This document shows, piece after piece, positions 44,886 to 54,643 of a DNA stretch of 64,000 bases (position 1 is the stretch's first letter; each line of letters begins with the position of its first letter). Under the pieces are notes generated by a model, which saw nothing but the letters and a program-made list of their open reading frames with translations, was not told the DNA's origin and did not search any database. Made by a program: the position numbers and the translations under genes. This stretch comes from an uncultured Pseudomonadota bacterium (GTDB taxonomy: Bacteria; Bdellovibrionota_C; UBA2361; CALMIO01): contig CALMIO010000004.1 of the NCBI GenBank assembly GCA_937864035.1, positions 124,001 through 188,000 on the forward strand. The letters are read 5' to 3'.

Positions 44886-46115
44886 CTATCTTTGAACTAG
44901 GTTAATCATATCAACCATCGGCATTAGAATTGAGATAACAATCGCAAAAACAATGCCACCTAAAACAATCATCATTATTGGCTCAATTAAGGATGTTAGC
45001 CCTGCTAGCGTCGCATTCACTTCGTTTTCATAGGCGCGACTTGCTTTAGTAAGCATCTCTTCAAGCCTGCCGCTTGATTCTCCAACGGCGATCATGTGAC
45101 ATAGCATGCCCGGAAAAACACCGCTCCGTGATAGTTGTTTTGCGAGGCTATCTCCTTCACGCACTCCATCGCGGGCGTCTTCGAGCGCTTTGACGATATG
45201 CACGTTATTAACCATATTTTTTACGATATCAAGAGAAGTTAACAGCCCGACGCTGCCACCAAGCAGGGCGCTTAGAGTGCCCGACACTCTAGCCGCCATA
45301 ATTCGTATATAAAGAGGGGTAAAAAGAGGTAGCCTTAAAAGGAGGCGATCGATTTGTTTCCGTCCATTTGGCTGTTTGTAATATAATTTGCAAAGATAAA
45401 GCGCGCCCATCCCTAGCGCGATAAAAATAAACCAATATTTAGTAATAGCTTTTGAAAAACCTACCAATATTCTAGTTGGTAAGGGTAATGTGGCTCCCTG
45501 TTTGTTAAATACATCAATAATCGGGGGGACCACAAATGCAACTAACGCTATGACTACCAGAGTGCAGAAGACAAGCATTAAGGCGGGATAAAACAGAGAG
45601 GAGATAATTTTGCGTCTTAATTCTAGTTGAGCTTCAAGATAGTTTGCTAAATTCTCAAGCACAGCATCAAGCGTGCCCGACGCCTCTCCGGAAGCCACCA
45701 TGTTTATATATAGTCTTGGAAAAGAGCGTGGGAATTGGCTAAGAGCTTCAGCTAAACTTGAGCCTTGCTCGACCCGCTCTTTGATATCAACTAAGGTTCT
45801 TTTGGCGAGGGCCGTTTCGCTTTGATCGGCTAAGATTGAAATTGCGCCAACTAGCGGCAAACCGGCGCCAACTAAGGTTGCCAGTTGTCTAGTAAGCGGC
45901 GCCAAATCTTTAAGCGCGATTCGATTGGTTTGAAAATATTTTCCTATATTTTGAGAGGGCGCGCTTGCCGAACTTGATAACGCTTCCCTCATCTCGGTTG
46001 CGTAAATTCGTTGATTTTTTAACTTTTGACGAGCTGTTCTTACATTGTCAGCTTCAACTGAGCCTTTAATTTTTTTCCCCTCGGTGTTAATTGCTGTATA
46101 TTCAAAAACAGGCAT
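44886..46115 (-). CDS. gspF: type II secretion system inner membrane protein GspF
   Basis: 409 residues, the typical length. It is the inner membrane platform protein that works with the ATPase GspE. Seen: the N-terminal MPVFEYTAINTEGKKIKGSV, two repeated T2SF domains (about 70-195 and 275-395), each with the GESSGRLEEML or SGEASGTLDAVL signature, and three membrane helices (about 175, 225 and 380). Last gene of the gspC-D-E-F operon (12 bp after gspE). The stop codon abuts repeat copy C. Confidence 0.95.
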   Translation of the reverse strand: MPVFEYTAINTEGKKIKGSVEADNVRTARQKLKNQRIYATEMREALSSSASAPSQNIGKYFQTNRIALKDLAPLTRQLATLVGAGLPLVGAISILADQSETALAKRTLVDIKERVEQGSSLAEALSQFPRSFPRLYINMVASGEASGTLDAVLENLANYLEAQLELRRKIISSLFYPALMLVFCTLVVIALVAFVVPPIIDVFNKQGATLPLPTRILVGFSKAITKYWFIFIALGMGALYLCKLYYKQPNGRKQIDRLLLRLPLFTPLYIRIMAARVSGTLSALLGGSVGLLTSLDIVKNMVNNVHIVKALEDARDGVREGDSLAKQLSRSGVFPGMLCHMIAVGESSGRLEEMLTKASRAYENEVNATLAGLTSLIEPIMMIVLGGIVFAIVISILMPMVDMINLVQR

Positions 46116-46127
46116 AAGTTTTTAACT

Positions 46128-47792
46128 TTAGGTTAACTCTTCGTGAGTGGTCAGTAAAACCTCTTGAACCGAAGTTAAACCTTCTAGCACCTTTCTAGCC
46201 CCATCATCTCTGAGTGTTTCAAACCCTTTTTGAATAGCAGTATTTTTAATCGAGACAGAATCGACTTTTTGTAAAATCAGAGACCTGATGCTATCATCGA
46301 TTACTAATAGCTCATGAATTCCAAGCCTTCCAAGATAACGGGTATTGGCGCAGATATTACAATCTTTCTGACCGGGTCGATAAGCAGTGCGATTAGGAGT
46401 GTTTCGATCTAGACCTAACTCAATTAATTCTTCATCACTCATCTGATACGATTCTTTACAGGCTGGACACAGCTTCCTTACTAGTCTTTGTGCCATCACT
46501 GCCAATAGACTGGATGCTACTAAAAACGGTTCGATTCCCATGTCTAATAGTCTAGTGACCGCTCCAGCAGAATCATTTGTATGTAGGGTTGATAGAACTA
46601 AGTGTCCGGTAAGAGAGGCTTGTATGGCAACCTCCGCCGTTTCGGCATCGCGGATCTCACCGACCATTACAACATCTGGATCTTGCCTGAGAATAGCTCT
46701 CAGCCCGTTGGCAAAAGTAAAGTCAATTTTAGGATTAACTTGCATCTGTCCAATCCCCGGTAGTTGATATTCAATCGGGTCTTCGACGGTTAAGATATTT
46801 AGGTCCGGCGTGTTAATTTTCGTTAAGCAAGCATAAAGAGTGGTTGTTTTTCCTGAGCCAGTTGGCCCTGTTACAAGTATTATGCCATTTGGTTTTTGGA
46901 TTAATCTTTCGACGAGCTTTAATTTATTGCCGCTTATTCCCAACTCCTCAAGATCAAGAACCGTGGTTGTTTTATCTAGCAAGCGCATTACGATCCGTTC
47001 GCCGAATTGAGTAGGAACCGTTGAAACGCGGATGTCAACATCTTTGCCGGCAATTTTAATGGCAATTCTGCCATCTTGCGGCAATCTTTTTTCGGCTATA
47101 TTTAAGCCAGCCATAACTTTGATACGAGAGATGATCGCCGCCTGAAATTGTTTGCGTTCGCTGGAAACATCGTATAAGACACCATCGACCCTGAAGCGAA
47201 CTTTGAGCATATCCTCGAAACATTCGATGTGAACATCGGAGGCGCGTTCGGTACTTGCTTTAAAAATAATCGCGTTGACATAACGAATGATTGGCGCATC
47301 ATCATCTTCGGCTTCGGTAACATCTATTTTTAACTGATCGTTAAAATCATTATCGTTAGTATTTTTGTTTTTGTCTTCAACAAGATTTGAAGAGCGTCCG
47401 CTCATCAATGTAGTTCGAATTGAATTTATAGCGCGGCTAATCTCCTCGGGAGTGGTAACTATTACCGATATTTTTTTGCCGTAACACAATCTTAATTCCT
47501 CTACCGCCGATATGTTTAGCGGTTCGGCTGTTGCAACAATCACCTCGGATTGGTCGCCTCCGATTGGAATTGTTAGATATTGCCTTCCCCAAGAACCAAC
47601 GATGCGATCAAAATCGCCTCGTTTTAAATCTTGAGGGGGATTTGGGTCAGCTAACCTTTCAACAAAGCGAAGACCTAGCAGATGTGCTTGCGCCTTAAGT
47701 TGTACCGTAAGATTCGCGTTGTTATTGGATGGTTGTTGAATTTTATTTTGACCGTTTGTAAGTTTGCTGGCTGCTTCATTATTATCAACCAT
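46128..47792 (-). CDS. gspE: type II secretion system ATPase GspE
   Basis: 554 residues. A hexameric ATPase that drives pseudopilus assembly. Seen: a MshEN-like N-terminal domain (about 35-130), Walker A TGPTGSGKTTTLYACL (near 310), Asp box TVEDPIEYQLPGIGQMQV, Walker B LRQDPDVVMVGEIRDAETA, and a tetra-Cys zinc site LCPACK (near 445) with CNIC (near 477). It lies 25 bp after gspD and 12 bp before gspF. Confidence 0.95.
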   Translation of the reverse strand: MVDNNEAASKLTNGQNKIQQPSNNNANLTVQLKAQAHLLGLRFVERLADPNPPQDLKRGDFDRIVGSWGRQYLTIPIGGDQSEVIVATAEPLNISAVEELRLCYGKKISVIVTTPEEISRAINSIRTTLMSGRSSNLVEDKNKNTNDNDFNDQLKIDVTEAEDDDAPIIRYVNAIIFKASTERASDVHIECFEDMLKVRFRVDGVLYDVSSERKQFQAAIISRIKVMAGLNIAEKRLPQDGRIAIKIAGKDVDIRVSTVPTQFGERIVMRLLDKTTTVLDLEELGISGNKLKLVERLIQKPNGIILVTGPTGSGKTTTLYACLTKINTPDLNILTVEDPIEYQLPGIGQMQVNPKIDFTFANGLRAILRQDPDVVMVGEIRDAETAEVAIQASLTGHLVLSTLHTNDSAGAVTRLLDMGIEPFLVASSLLAVMAQRLVRKLCPACKESYQMSDEELIELGLDRNTPNRTAYRPGQKDCNICANTRYLGRLGIHELLVIDDSIRSLILQKVDSVSIKNTAIQKGFETLRDDGARKVLEGLTSVQEVLLTTHEELT

Positions 47793-47817
47793 GTCTTAAA
47801 TCTTTTTTATGAACATA

Positions 47818-50800
47818 CTATTTTCCGCTACTATACCAAGGTCCTTCGCCGAGCGCCATGATTTCGCTCGGAGAGAGGGTGTAAGCGTTACCTCGTATTT
47901 CTGGATATAGCGCCAATGCCTGTCCGGTTGATGGGAAAACACCAACAACTTTCATCTTCAAACGTTGATTGCCGATCTGATAATTATAAGAGGATCCGGC
48001 TTGAAAAAAGGAAAGAGCAGAAGGGTTACTGCCTTCCGGGAGAATGGCGGCGAAGATCTTCTTTTTTGGATTAACGGCGAAGGGTAATCCTTTTGGGATG
48101 GCTGATTTTTGATCTAGTTGCAATACCGCTACAAGCGAATTGGCAAAGGTTGTTTCTTTTTCAGTAGAGGTCTTTTTGGTTGGTTCTAACTCTTCAAGCC
48201 AACTTCCATTAGCGCTCTGTTTCTGCCAAGCGGTTGGCGAGTTTTGTTGTTTTTGCTCTCTAGCTTGGGGCTGAACCGTTTTTTTAGAATCTCTCTGATT
48301 TAAATTCTCCCTTGTAATTTCTTGGTTATCAGTTTGCGATAGATCGATTTCAATTGTGCCACTATTGCCGCTAAAATCAAGTGAGCGAGTTTTTAACGGT
48401 TTGTTTGGCGAGGAACCTTTACTTGGGACAAAGACACTGCTTGGTTTTGGTCCATCGTACATGTGGGCTTCGGCAATATCATCAATCTTCTCGTTGAAAA
48501 GTATTTCGTGGCGATCAGGATAAACCCCGCGACCTTGTATTTCCGTATCAACAAAATCTCGTTTGTCAATAGTCGCTTCTCTTGCGTCAAATTGATCTCT
48601 AACAATCCTTGGCAAGATAAATATCAGCAAATTAGTTCTGCGGAAAGACTCTTGGCTTGTCCTAAAAATATGCCCGAGAACGGGAATGTCTTTCAAGAAA
48701 GGAACGCCGCGATCAGATGTGTCAGAGCGATCTCCCATCAGTCCTCCAATCACGATCATTTGGCTGTCTTTGGCGATAACTGTAGTTTCACTTGTTCTAA
48801 CATCGGTAGTTGGACCCAGAGCGGCATCAACAGCCGCGCGGCTAAGATCAGAAACTTCAGTAAAGATATTTAAAGTGACATAGTCGTCTGAGCTTATTTG
48901 CGGAGTAATTCTCAGTTTAATGCCTACGTCTTGGCGATCGACCTGATTAAAGGTGTTGTTTAAATTTTGATCGCTAGTTGCTTGGCTTGCTAGAAAGGGC
49001 ACGTTTCGGCCGACGACGATTGAGGCTGGTTCATTGTCGGTCGTTAAAATATTTGGAGCGCTCAAAACATTTACATTGGAGTTTGACTGAGCCGCTGTGA
49101 TTAAGGCAGTTTGAGTTGGGAGTTGAATACCTCCCGGTAGAGTTAGTGTTCCAGCGCTAGCGGCCGCCATGGAAAATCCCTGTATTTGGCCTGGATTACT
49201 TAGAAGTCTAGTTAAGTTATCTAGGTTGTTCATACCTAACAAGCCGCCATCTTTACCGCCGCCTGAAACTAGGAACTCAAAACCAGTGTTCTGACTGTCT
49301 TCAATGCCAACTTCGAGCAAAGTTGCTTCTACTAGAACTTGCCTCCGTTTGACGTCGATCTTTTTTAGCAGATCTAAAATTTTTTCATAATCCGCTTTGC
49401 TTGAATTTATAATTAAGGAGTTCGTGGCCGGATCGGCTGCTATAGCTATATTGTCGCCCAATGTAAACGAACTTACTTGGCGGCCGGCTCCACCAGCGCC
49501 GCCATCGGCGCCATCTCCGAAAGCGCTGGTTCTTCCAAATCGGGCGCCACCCGCGCCGCCGCCAATACCACCTCCTAATTGCCCGCCGCCGGCGCGACCT
49601 AAAGCCGAATTGCGAGAGCCTCGACTAAGCGTGCTCGTTCCAAGGATGTTAGCTCCGCCTCCGCCAAGCCCTCCAGTTTGCGGTCTGGTAAAAGATGAGC
49701 CGCCAAAACCTTGATTTCTTCCCGCGCCGCCGCCCGCGCCGCCGCCATTGCCGGCTATCCCTGAAAGAATGTTTGCTAGGTCATCCGCTTTGGCGTGTTG
49801 ACAACGATAGACGTAAAACCTGTTTGTTGAGTTGTCAACTTCGCTATCAAGTTGGGCGACTAGCGCTTTGATTTTAGCGGTCGTTTCTTCATCTGCTACT
49901 ACTACGATTGAGTTAGTTCGTTGATCGGCAATTATTTTTGGTTCGCGCGCTTTGGCTGTAACAGTTTTTGATAAAGCGGTTGAGGAACGCGAGACTTGCG
50001 AACCAGATTGCCCTGCTTTGATGTCGCTTAAGGAACCGGTGGCTTGGTCTCCTCCCTGATTTTTAGCTGAAGATGGAGCGAGAATCTCGTTTAGTTTGTC
50101 GGCGATATCTTGGGCATCAGCGTTTTTTATCGGTATAATTGTTAGATCGCGATCTGTCGATGGTACATCGAGTGAATTGATAATGTTTGCGACTCTGGTG
50201 GTGTTATCTTCTGAATCAATTATTAACAATGAGTTGGTGGCGGTATAGGCGTTGACTAAGCCGTCAGCTGACACCATGGGGGCTACTATCTGCTGAATAT
50301 CTTCCGCGCTGACATATTTAAGATTTATTAGTCTAGTTACAATCGCCGCTGAGCTAGAGGTTCCCTTGTTGCTCCCCTCTTTGTCATCGGTAATTGTTGG
50401 AATAGTTGAACTTTTGGCGTCTTTTGAGGGTATAATTTTCCAGAGATTTTCTCCGATAGGGACAGAGGTAAATCCTTTGAGAGCCAAAACCGAATCTAAA
50501 ATTTTGATAGCTTCGTCCGATGAAACTTTGCCTGGCAGGTAAATTGTTACCTTGCCTTTAACCGATTCGTCGAGTATGTAATTTCGCTTGGTTTTTTTGC
50601 TGAAAATTCTGACAATCGCTGCGATATCAGCGTTGCGAACATTAATTTCGGTTGAAGCGTCTTTGGCGATCTCTTCTTCGATGTTGTCAATGGCTTCGCC
50701 TTGCTCTTCTGGCGAAGATTGAGCATAAGTTAGTGAGGAAGCAAATATCAAAGCTCCAGCAAGTATTAAAATGCTCAGCAATATTTTGCTTCGTGCCAAT

Positions 50801-50820
50801 ATTTGAAAATTTAAAAACAT
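47818..50820 (-). CDS. gspD: type II secretion system secretin GspD, extended
   Basis: 1000 residues, much longer than the 650-750 usual. Order: signal peptide (1-33, ending TYAQ); N0 domain (about 55-125); N1-N3 (about 155-340); a Gly-rich insert about 355-440 (runs such as GGAGGGAG and GGGIGGGAGG) inside or next to N3; the secretin barrel (about 480-745, with QVLVEATLLEV-type motif, VVGRNVPFL, MIVIGGLMGD and VPFLKDIPVLGHIFRTS); then an unusual 250-residue C-terminal tail with a Gln-rich linker and a possible small folded domain (KKIFAAILPEGSNPSALSFF onward). The tail is not the S-domain I know. It forms the outer membrane channel. It lies 50 bp after gspC. Confidence 0.93.
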   Translation of the reverse strand: MFLNFQILARSKILLSILILAGALIFASSLTYAQSSPEEQGEAIDNIEEEIAKDASTEINVRNADIAAIVRIFSKKTKRNYILDESVKGKVTIYLPGKVSSDEAIKILDSVLALKGFTSVPIGENLWKIIPSKDAKSSTIPTITDDKEGSNKGTSSSAAIVTRLINLKYVSAEDIQQIVAPMVSADGLVNAYTATNSLLIIDSEDNTTRVANIINSLDVPSTDRDLTIIPIKNADAQDIADKLNEILAPSSAKNQGGDQATGSLSDIKAGQSGSQVSRSSTALSKTVTAKAREPKIIADQRTNSIVVVADEETTAKIKALVAQLDSEVDNSTNRFYVYRCQHAKADDLANILSGIAGNGGGAGGGAGRNQGFGGSSFTRPQTGGLGGGGANILGTSTLSRGSRNSALGRAGGGQLGGGIGGGAGGARFGRTSAFGDGADGGAGGAGRQVSSFTLGDNIAIAADPATNSLIINSSKADYEKILDLLKKIDVKRRQVLVEATLLEVGIEDSQNTGFEFLVSGGGKDGGLLGMNNLDNLTRLLSNPGQIQGFSMAAASAGTLTLPGGIQLPTQTALITAAQSNSNVNVLSAPNILTTDNEPASIVVGRNVPFLASQATSDQNLNNTFNQVDRQDVGIKLRITPQISSDDYVTLNIFTEVSDLSRAAVDAALGPTTDVRTSETTVIAKDSQMIVIGGLMGDRSDTSDRGVPFLKDIPVLGHIFRTSQESFRRTNLLIFILPRIVRDQFDAREATIDKRDFVDTEIQGRGVYPDRHEILFNEKIDDIAEAHMYDGPKPSSVFVPSKGSSPNKPLKTRSLDFSGNSGTIEIDLSQTDNQEITRENLNQRDSKKTVQPQAREQKQQNSPTAWQKQSANGSWLEELEPTKKTSTEKETTFANSLVAVLQLDQKSAIPKGLPFAVNPKKKIFAAILPEGSNPSALSFFQAGSSYNYQIGNQRLKMKVVGVFPSTGQALALYPEIRGNAYTLSPSEIMALGEGPWYSSGK

Positions 50821-50870
50821 TATTTTAAAAAGCAGCTATAATAAACTATTATCAATTTTTAGATTATAAA

Positions 50871-51785
50871 TTATCGAATTTGGTATCTAAATTCTTTTTC
50901 TTCGTTGTTCCGCTCTAATATAAGTGCAAGATTCTTCTCCTCTTTTAATTTTTCAAACAGTTTTATGGCCTGAGTTATATCTCCCATACTGTTGCCGTTA
51001 ATGGTTTTTAAAATATCTCCATTTCTCAAGCCAATTCTTTCAAATAAACTATCTGATCGAATCGCGAATAGGCGTAATCCGACGGCACGACCATCTTTAA
51101 AATAGGGTACAGCACGGGCTTGGGTTAGCAAAAGAGGGAGATTTTCTAAAGCCTTATCTAGCTCTGCTTCTGCGATAAAAAATTGATTTTCACCAACCGA
51201 GGCAACCCCATCTTTAGTGTCGAGAGCCTGCTCCGGGACGTCGTCGAGCTTAAGTACTTCAATTTGGTTGTTTCGTTCAAGCTCTACTCTGTCGCTAAAA
51301 ATTGATCTTAACTTAGCTTCATTAAAAATCATTTGTCCTAAGTTAAATACATCTTGTTGTTTTTTTCTGGTATCTTCGATGATGGCATAAGGAGCTTGGC
51401 CGGCGGAGATAAATGTTCCAATCAACTCTAGGGGTAATTTGGTGGCTGGTTTAATGGCGACTGCCGTTGGAGCTGGAGTTGCTTTGGCGCCAAGTTCGCC
51501 AAAGATCTTAGCTTGGGAGATTAAAGCTAATTGCCTCTCTTTTTTCTCTGTTATCTGATGTTCCTCTCTACTGAGAGAGTTATTTTTTGTTATATCTAAC
51601 TGCTCGATAGAGGCTCTTGTTTCTGAATAGCGGCGAAAGAAGAAAAATATCGCGCTAATTAGCAGAACTACTGAGCAGAGTAAAAAAAAGTAATTCAGCA
51701 GACGCGCGGCAAAATCGAGCATACCCCGTCTTAGGAGCCGATTGATAATAGATAGATCGAAGGTTGAAAGTGAAAATTGAGCCAT
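50871..51785 (-). CDS. gspC: type II secretion system protein GspC
   Basis: 304 residues. A short cytoplasmic N-terminus, one membrane helix (about 27-50) and a periplasmic part with a homology region (PLELIGTFISAGQAPYAI, about 113-130) that binds GspD and GspE-linked proteins. The C-terminal PDZ domain is about 215-300 (RIGLRNGDILKTINGNSMGD). It couples the secretin to the inner-membrane platform. First gene of the gsp operon. The GspG-to-GspM genes are absent here, so the system must be completed elsewhere. Confidence 0.9.
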   Translation of the reverse strand: MAQFSLSTFDLSIINRLLRRGMLDFAARLLNYFFLLCSVVLLISAIFFFFRRYSETRASIEQLDITKNNSLSREEHQITEKKERQLALISQAKIFGELGAKATPAPTAVAIKPATKLPLELIGTFISAGQAPYAIIEDTRKKQQDVFNLGQMIFNEAKLRSIFSDRVELERNNQIEVLKLDDVPEQALDTKDGVASVGENQFFIAEAELDKALENLPLLLTQARAVPYFKDGRAVGLRLFAIRSDSLFERIGLRNGDILKTINGNSMGDITQAIKLFEKLKEEKNLALILERNNEEKEFRYQIR

Positions 51786-51911
51786 TTGTCTAAGGTTAGC
51801 ATGGCGATAAAAGTTGGAAAACTAGCTTTTATCTGATGCTTTATGAAGTTGCCCCTTTTAAATTTTTAGCTGTTTTCGCAAAGTTTTATGGTTTTGATTT
51901 TATTTTTTTAT

Positions 51912-53207
51912 TTATTGTAAGTTGATGATCGCGCCAAGATCAAAAAAAGTAAAACTACGCTTGATGGCCGGAGTTTTGCTATTGGCCGCGTAATTAACCC
52001 AGAAAGTGAGGTTTTCTGGTAAATATATAACGTTCTGAAAATTTGAGGGCATGGCAAAAGCAGGGATTAACTCACTTTTTAACTCTTCAAGCTTTAGTTT
52101 CCCCTGAAAAGTATCTAACTTTTCCGCCATCTTTTCTCGATAGTGTCCGGCATAAACTAAGTTTGAAATGGCTGGTAAGCTAACCTCTCTTTTTGGATCA
52201 TATATTTTTTGCCCAGCAGAGTATTTTTCAAACCTCTCGCGATCTCTAAAAATTATTGAGGCATTTTTTGTTTTGCCGTCGGCAAAGAGAAAAACATATG
52301 AGTTTGTCGGGGTGCTAGTGGAAACTATCTCTTCCGCTTTTTGCAAAGTAGTTGCGTTTTGTAAAAGTTCCCTCAGCATAAATATCATTGGGCGCCCCGA
52401 GAGGGTTTCATTGTCAAAATCTCCGTATCCCATCTCCCCTAGGGTGATGCCGGCGCCATTCATTCCGGATACCGCCCCGATAAAACCTGCCCAACCTATA
52501 TTGGCAAATGGAATCCCTTTGTCCGGAATATGCACCGAGATTAAGGGATATTTATGGAGTTCGGATACTCGATGTAGTCCCCAATCTAATATTCTGGTTA
52601 CGTACATAACGCCATCGCCAGTGTAATTTGGGAGCGCCGCGAAATTACTGCAAGAGGTGCCGAGATCTTCTCCTTTGATCATTGTTTTAACCAGCTCTCT
52701 GATTCTTTTTTTGCCTCCCCACTCACTGAGTTCCGGTATGGCGTGAATTCTATGGACTAAACTAATGGGAATACGCGCCCCATGAGCTAAACCTCGCATT
52801 TCTTCGAACTCTTCTTCTTTGATGAAGGGGCGTTGCCGCTCGAAAGCCTCGTCAAGTATTTCAGCAATCATAAATTTACTAACAACACCTTTGTAAAGAG
52901 CGGATAGGTTTTTCTGTATTTCTTGACGAAAAAGATAGCCGTGTTGATAGCCTCTTTCATAAGGAGAGCCTTGCAAAATAACAACCGGTATGATGCCGTC
53001 GGTCGTTGCCGTGCGCTGGGCTTTGTTTACTATTTCTTTTTCTTGGGCAGAATTGGTGATGACATCGCTTCGAATGAGCACGTTCCATTGATCGATTCGG
53101 TGTGATACGAGAGCGCGCATTGAGCAACTGGCTAAAAATAACGCAACGAAAAAAAGAGAGGTTGTCCTTGTTAAACGCATGTTAAAAGATAATATCGGAT
53201 TTATCAC
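51912..53207 (-). CDS. C45-type NTN-hydrolase / acyltransferase-like lipoprotein
   Basis: 431 residues. The N-terminal leader ends FLASC (Cys28), a lipobox, so it is probably a lipid-anchored envelope enzyme. The fold resembles the acyl-CoA:6-aminopenicillanate acyltransferase/C45 peptidase group. GTSCSNFAALP near 183-193 has the self-processing nucleophile Cys186, followed by a GDGVMYVTRILDW-type strand, GIPFANIGWAGFIG and ITLGEMGYGD. Members cleave amide bonds or transfer acyl groups; the substrate is unknown. It overlaps the serine protease gene by 4 bp (ATGA), so the pair is co-translated. Together they suggest periplasmic processing of secreted proteins or lipids. Confidence 0.75.
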   Translation of the reverse strand: MINPILSFNMRLTRTTSLFFVALFLASCSMRALVSHRIDQWNVLIRSDVITNSAQEKEIVNKAQRTATTDGIIPVVILQGSPYERGYQHGYLFRQEIQKNLSALYKGVVSKFMIAEILDEAFERQRPFIKEEEFEEMRGLAHGARIPISLVHRIHAIPELSEWGGKKRIRELVKTMIKGEDLGTSCSNFAALPNYTGDGVMYVTRILDWGLHRVSELHKYPLISVHIPDKGIPFANIGWAGFIGAVSGMNGAGITLGEMGYGDFDNETLSGRPMIFMLRELLQNATTLQKAEEIVSTSTPTNSYVFLFADGKTKNASIIFRDRERFEKYSAGQKIYDPKREVSLPAISNLVYAGHYREKMAEKLDTFQGKLKLEELKSELIPAFAMPSNFQNVIYLPENLTFWVNYAANSKTPAIKRSFTFFDLGAIINLQ

Positions 53208-54643
53208 TTCTTTGCTGAACGTTTCTTGTATATTTTAAGCATGATTACAGAAAAAGGCCAAAGGCATACGCCTATTATTATTGTTTTGGCAATTTTTTGT
53301 GCGATATTACCTGAAGAGTTGTTATAGATTACGGTTAAGGTCATACCCCATAAGACAAGAATAATTAAGAACAGTAAAATCAGTGGAGCTATAAATGACA
53401 GGGTAAAAATTGTCAAACCCGGCCAACGGCTATTTTTAAGTAGCTCAAAAGTTTCTCGAAGCTCTTTTAGGTTGTGTTGATTAGAAATTTGAGCTTCAGC
53501 AAGTAATTGATCAGGATCAATGACTGTCCACCGCTTAGAAAAGAAACCTCTATTTTCAAAAGAGTTATATAGACGCACTTTGAAGGCGATCTCTTCGAGT
53601 CTGTTTGTTGCTCTAGGTAAATTGAAAAGTTCGATTATATCTGGATCGCGAAGTAGAAGCGCTTTTGGGATCGGCTGTGATTTTTCCAAATGCAACCACC
53701 CTTTAAGGGCGGAGTCGGCTATTTTTTTTAGTTTCAAATCGAAAAGAAAACCTTCTTGAATGCGCAGGGTTCCTTTAGTTTGAAGCAATGTTTCTAAATA
53801 TTCCCTTTCGAGCAGTTCGAGTTCTTTTTCTAGTCTAATTTCGGGGTCGTTTTCAAGGAGGAGCTCTCGGGCGGCATCTAGGCGGCTGGCTTTTAATACA
53901 AAACGTCCACCAAATAATTTAGCAATCGCTGCGTCAAACATAGATTTAGCTTGGCTGACAATAGCTACTAACTCTCCTTGTCCATTAAAAACTGGAGATC
54001 CGCTCGAGCCAAAACTTCCGCGAGCGCTTGTAATTAGGGAGCTTGGGGAGATTTCTAGCGCCTGACCAGTGGCTTTAGAGATCTCTGAGCAACCAGTAAA
54101 GCCGATCATTGTTTGTTTTTGTCCGAGAGTAGGGGTTGTTACTGCTGACAGTCTTTCTTTCAGCTTCTCTGATAAAGTAGCTGAATATTTTTGATCTCCA
54201 ATAATTGCTATGTCGAGTGATGGAATAACTAATAATAAAGAGAAATTGTTTTTAACTTCGGTTTGATAGCGCCCTTGATTCTGTTTCGTTGCTTTAAATT
54301 CTAAACAATCTGTATTGGGGCATAAGTTGTCAGCAACATGAAAATTAGTTATCAATAATTTTTCGGCAATTTCATAACCGCTTGAGCAGTTACCTTTTAA
54401 ATCTTCGATTTTAATTATTTGGTTGATTGGATTTTCTTGGCAGTTGACCGATTGGAGAGGTATGCAAAGCGCGGATAAAAATACTCCTATTAACCATTGC
54501 AGAGCTGATGATAATTTTATAGCGTGAGGGGCGGGTCGTCGGTTGTATTTGGCTCTTATAGTTTGTTTGGTTTTTCTCTGGTTCATGGGTGAATTTTTCG
54601 GATGTGCTGTTAACTTTAATTTTAAATTAACTAATCCAAACAT
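53204..54643 (-). CDS. trypsin-like serine protease with membrane-anchored C-terminus
   Basis: 479 residues; the N-terminal start may be nearer the ATG at residue 20. A hydrophobic segment (about 48-65) leads out of the cytosol. A chymotrypsin-fold protease follows, with triad residues LITNFHVAD (His102), SLDIAIIG (Asp144) and GSFGSSGSPVF (Ser214). ARGSFGSSGSPV matches the S1 active-site loop (GxSGxP). The C-terminal 240 residues are helical, with two hydrophobic helices near 405-465. It may be a protease of the S1 superfamily that acts in the periplasm and is tethered to the inner membrane. It is coupled to the C45 gene by ATGA overlap. Confidence 0.75.
   Translation of the reverse strand: MFGLVNLKLKLTAHPKNSPMNQRKTKQTIRAKYNRRPAPHAIKLSSALQWLIGVFLSALCIPLQSVNCQENPINQIIKIEDLKGNCSSGYEIAEKLLITNFHVADNLCPNTDCLEFKATKQNQGRYQTEVKNNFSLLLVIPSLDIAIIGDQKYSATLSEKLKERLSAVTTPTLGQKQTMIGFTGCSEISKATGQALEISPSSLITSARGSFGSSGSPVFNGQGELVAIVSQAKSMFDAAIAKLFGGRFVLKASRLDAARELLLENDPEIRLEKELELLEREYLETLLQTKGTLRIQEGFLFDLKLKKIADSALKGWLHLEKSQPIPKALLLRDPDIIELFNLPRATNRLEEIAFKVRLYNSFENRGFFSKRWTVIDPDQLLAEAQISNQHNLKELRETFELLKNSRWPGLTIFTLSFIAPLILLFLIILVLWGMTLTVIYNNSSGNIAQKIAKTIIIGVCLWPFSVIMLKIYKKRSAKK

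Noticed and set aside
49397-49714. Pro-rich ORF opposite gspD
   Set aside because: Antisense shadow of the Gly-rich insert in gspD.
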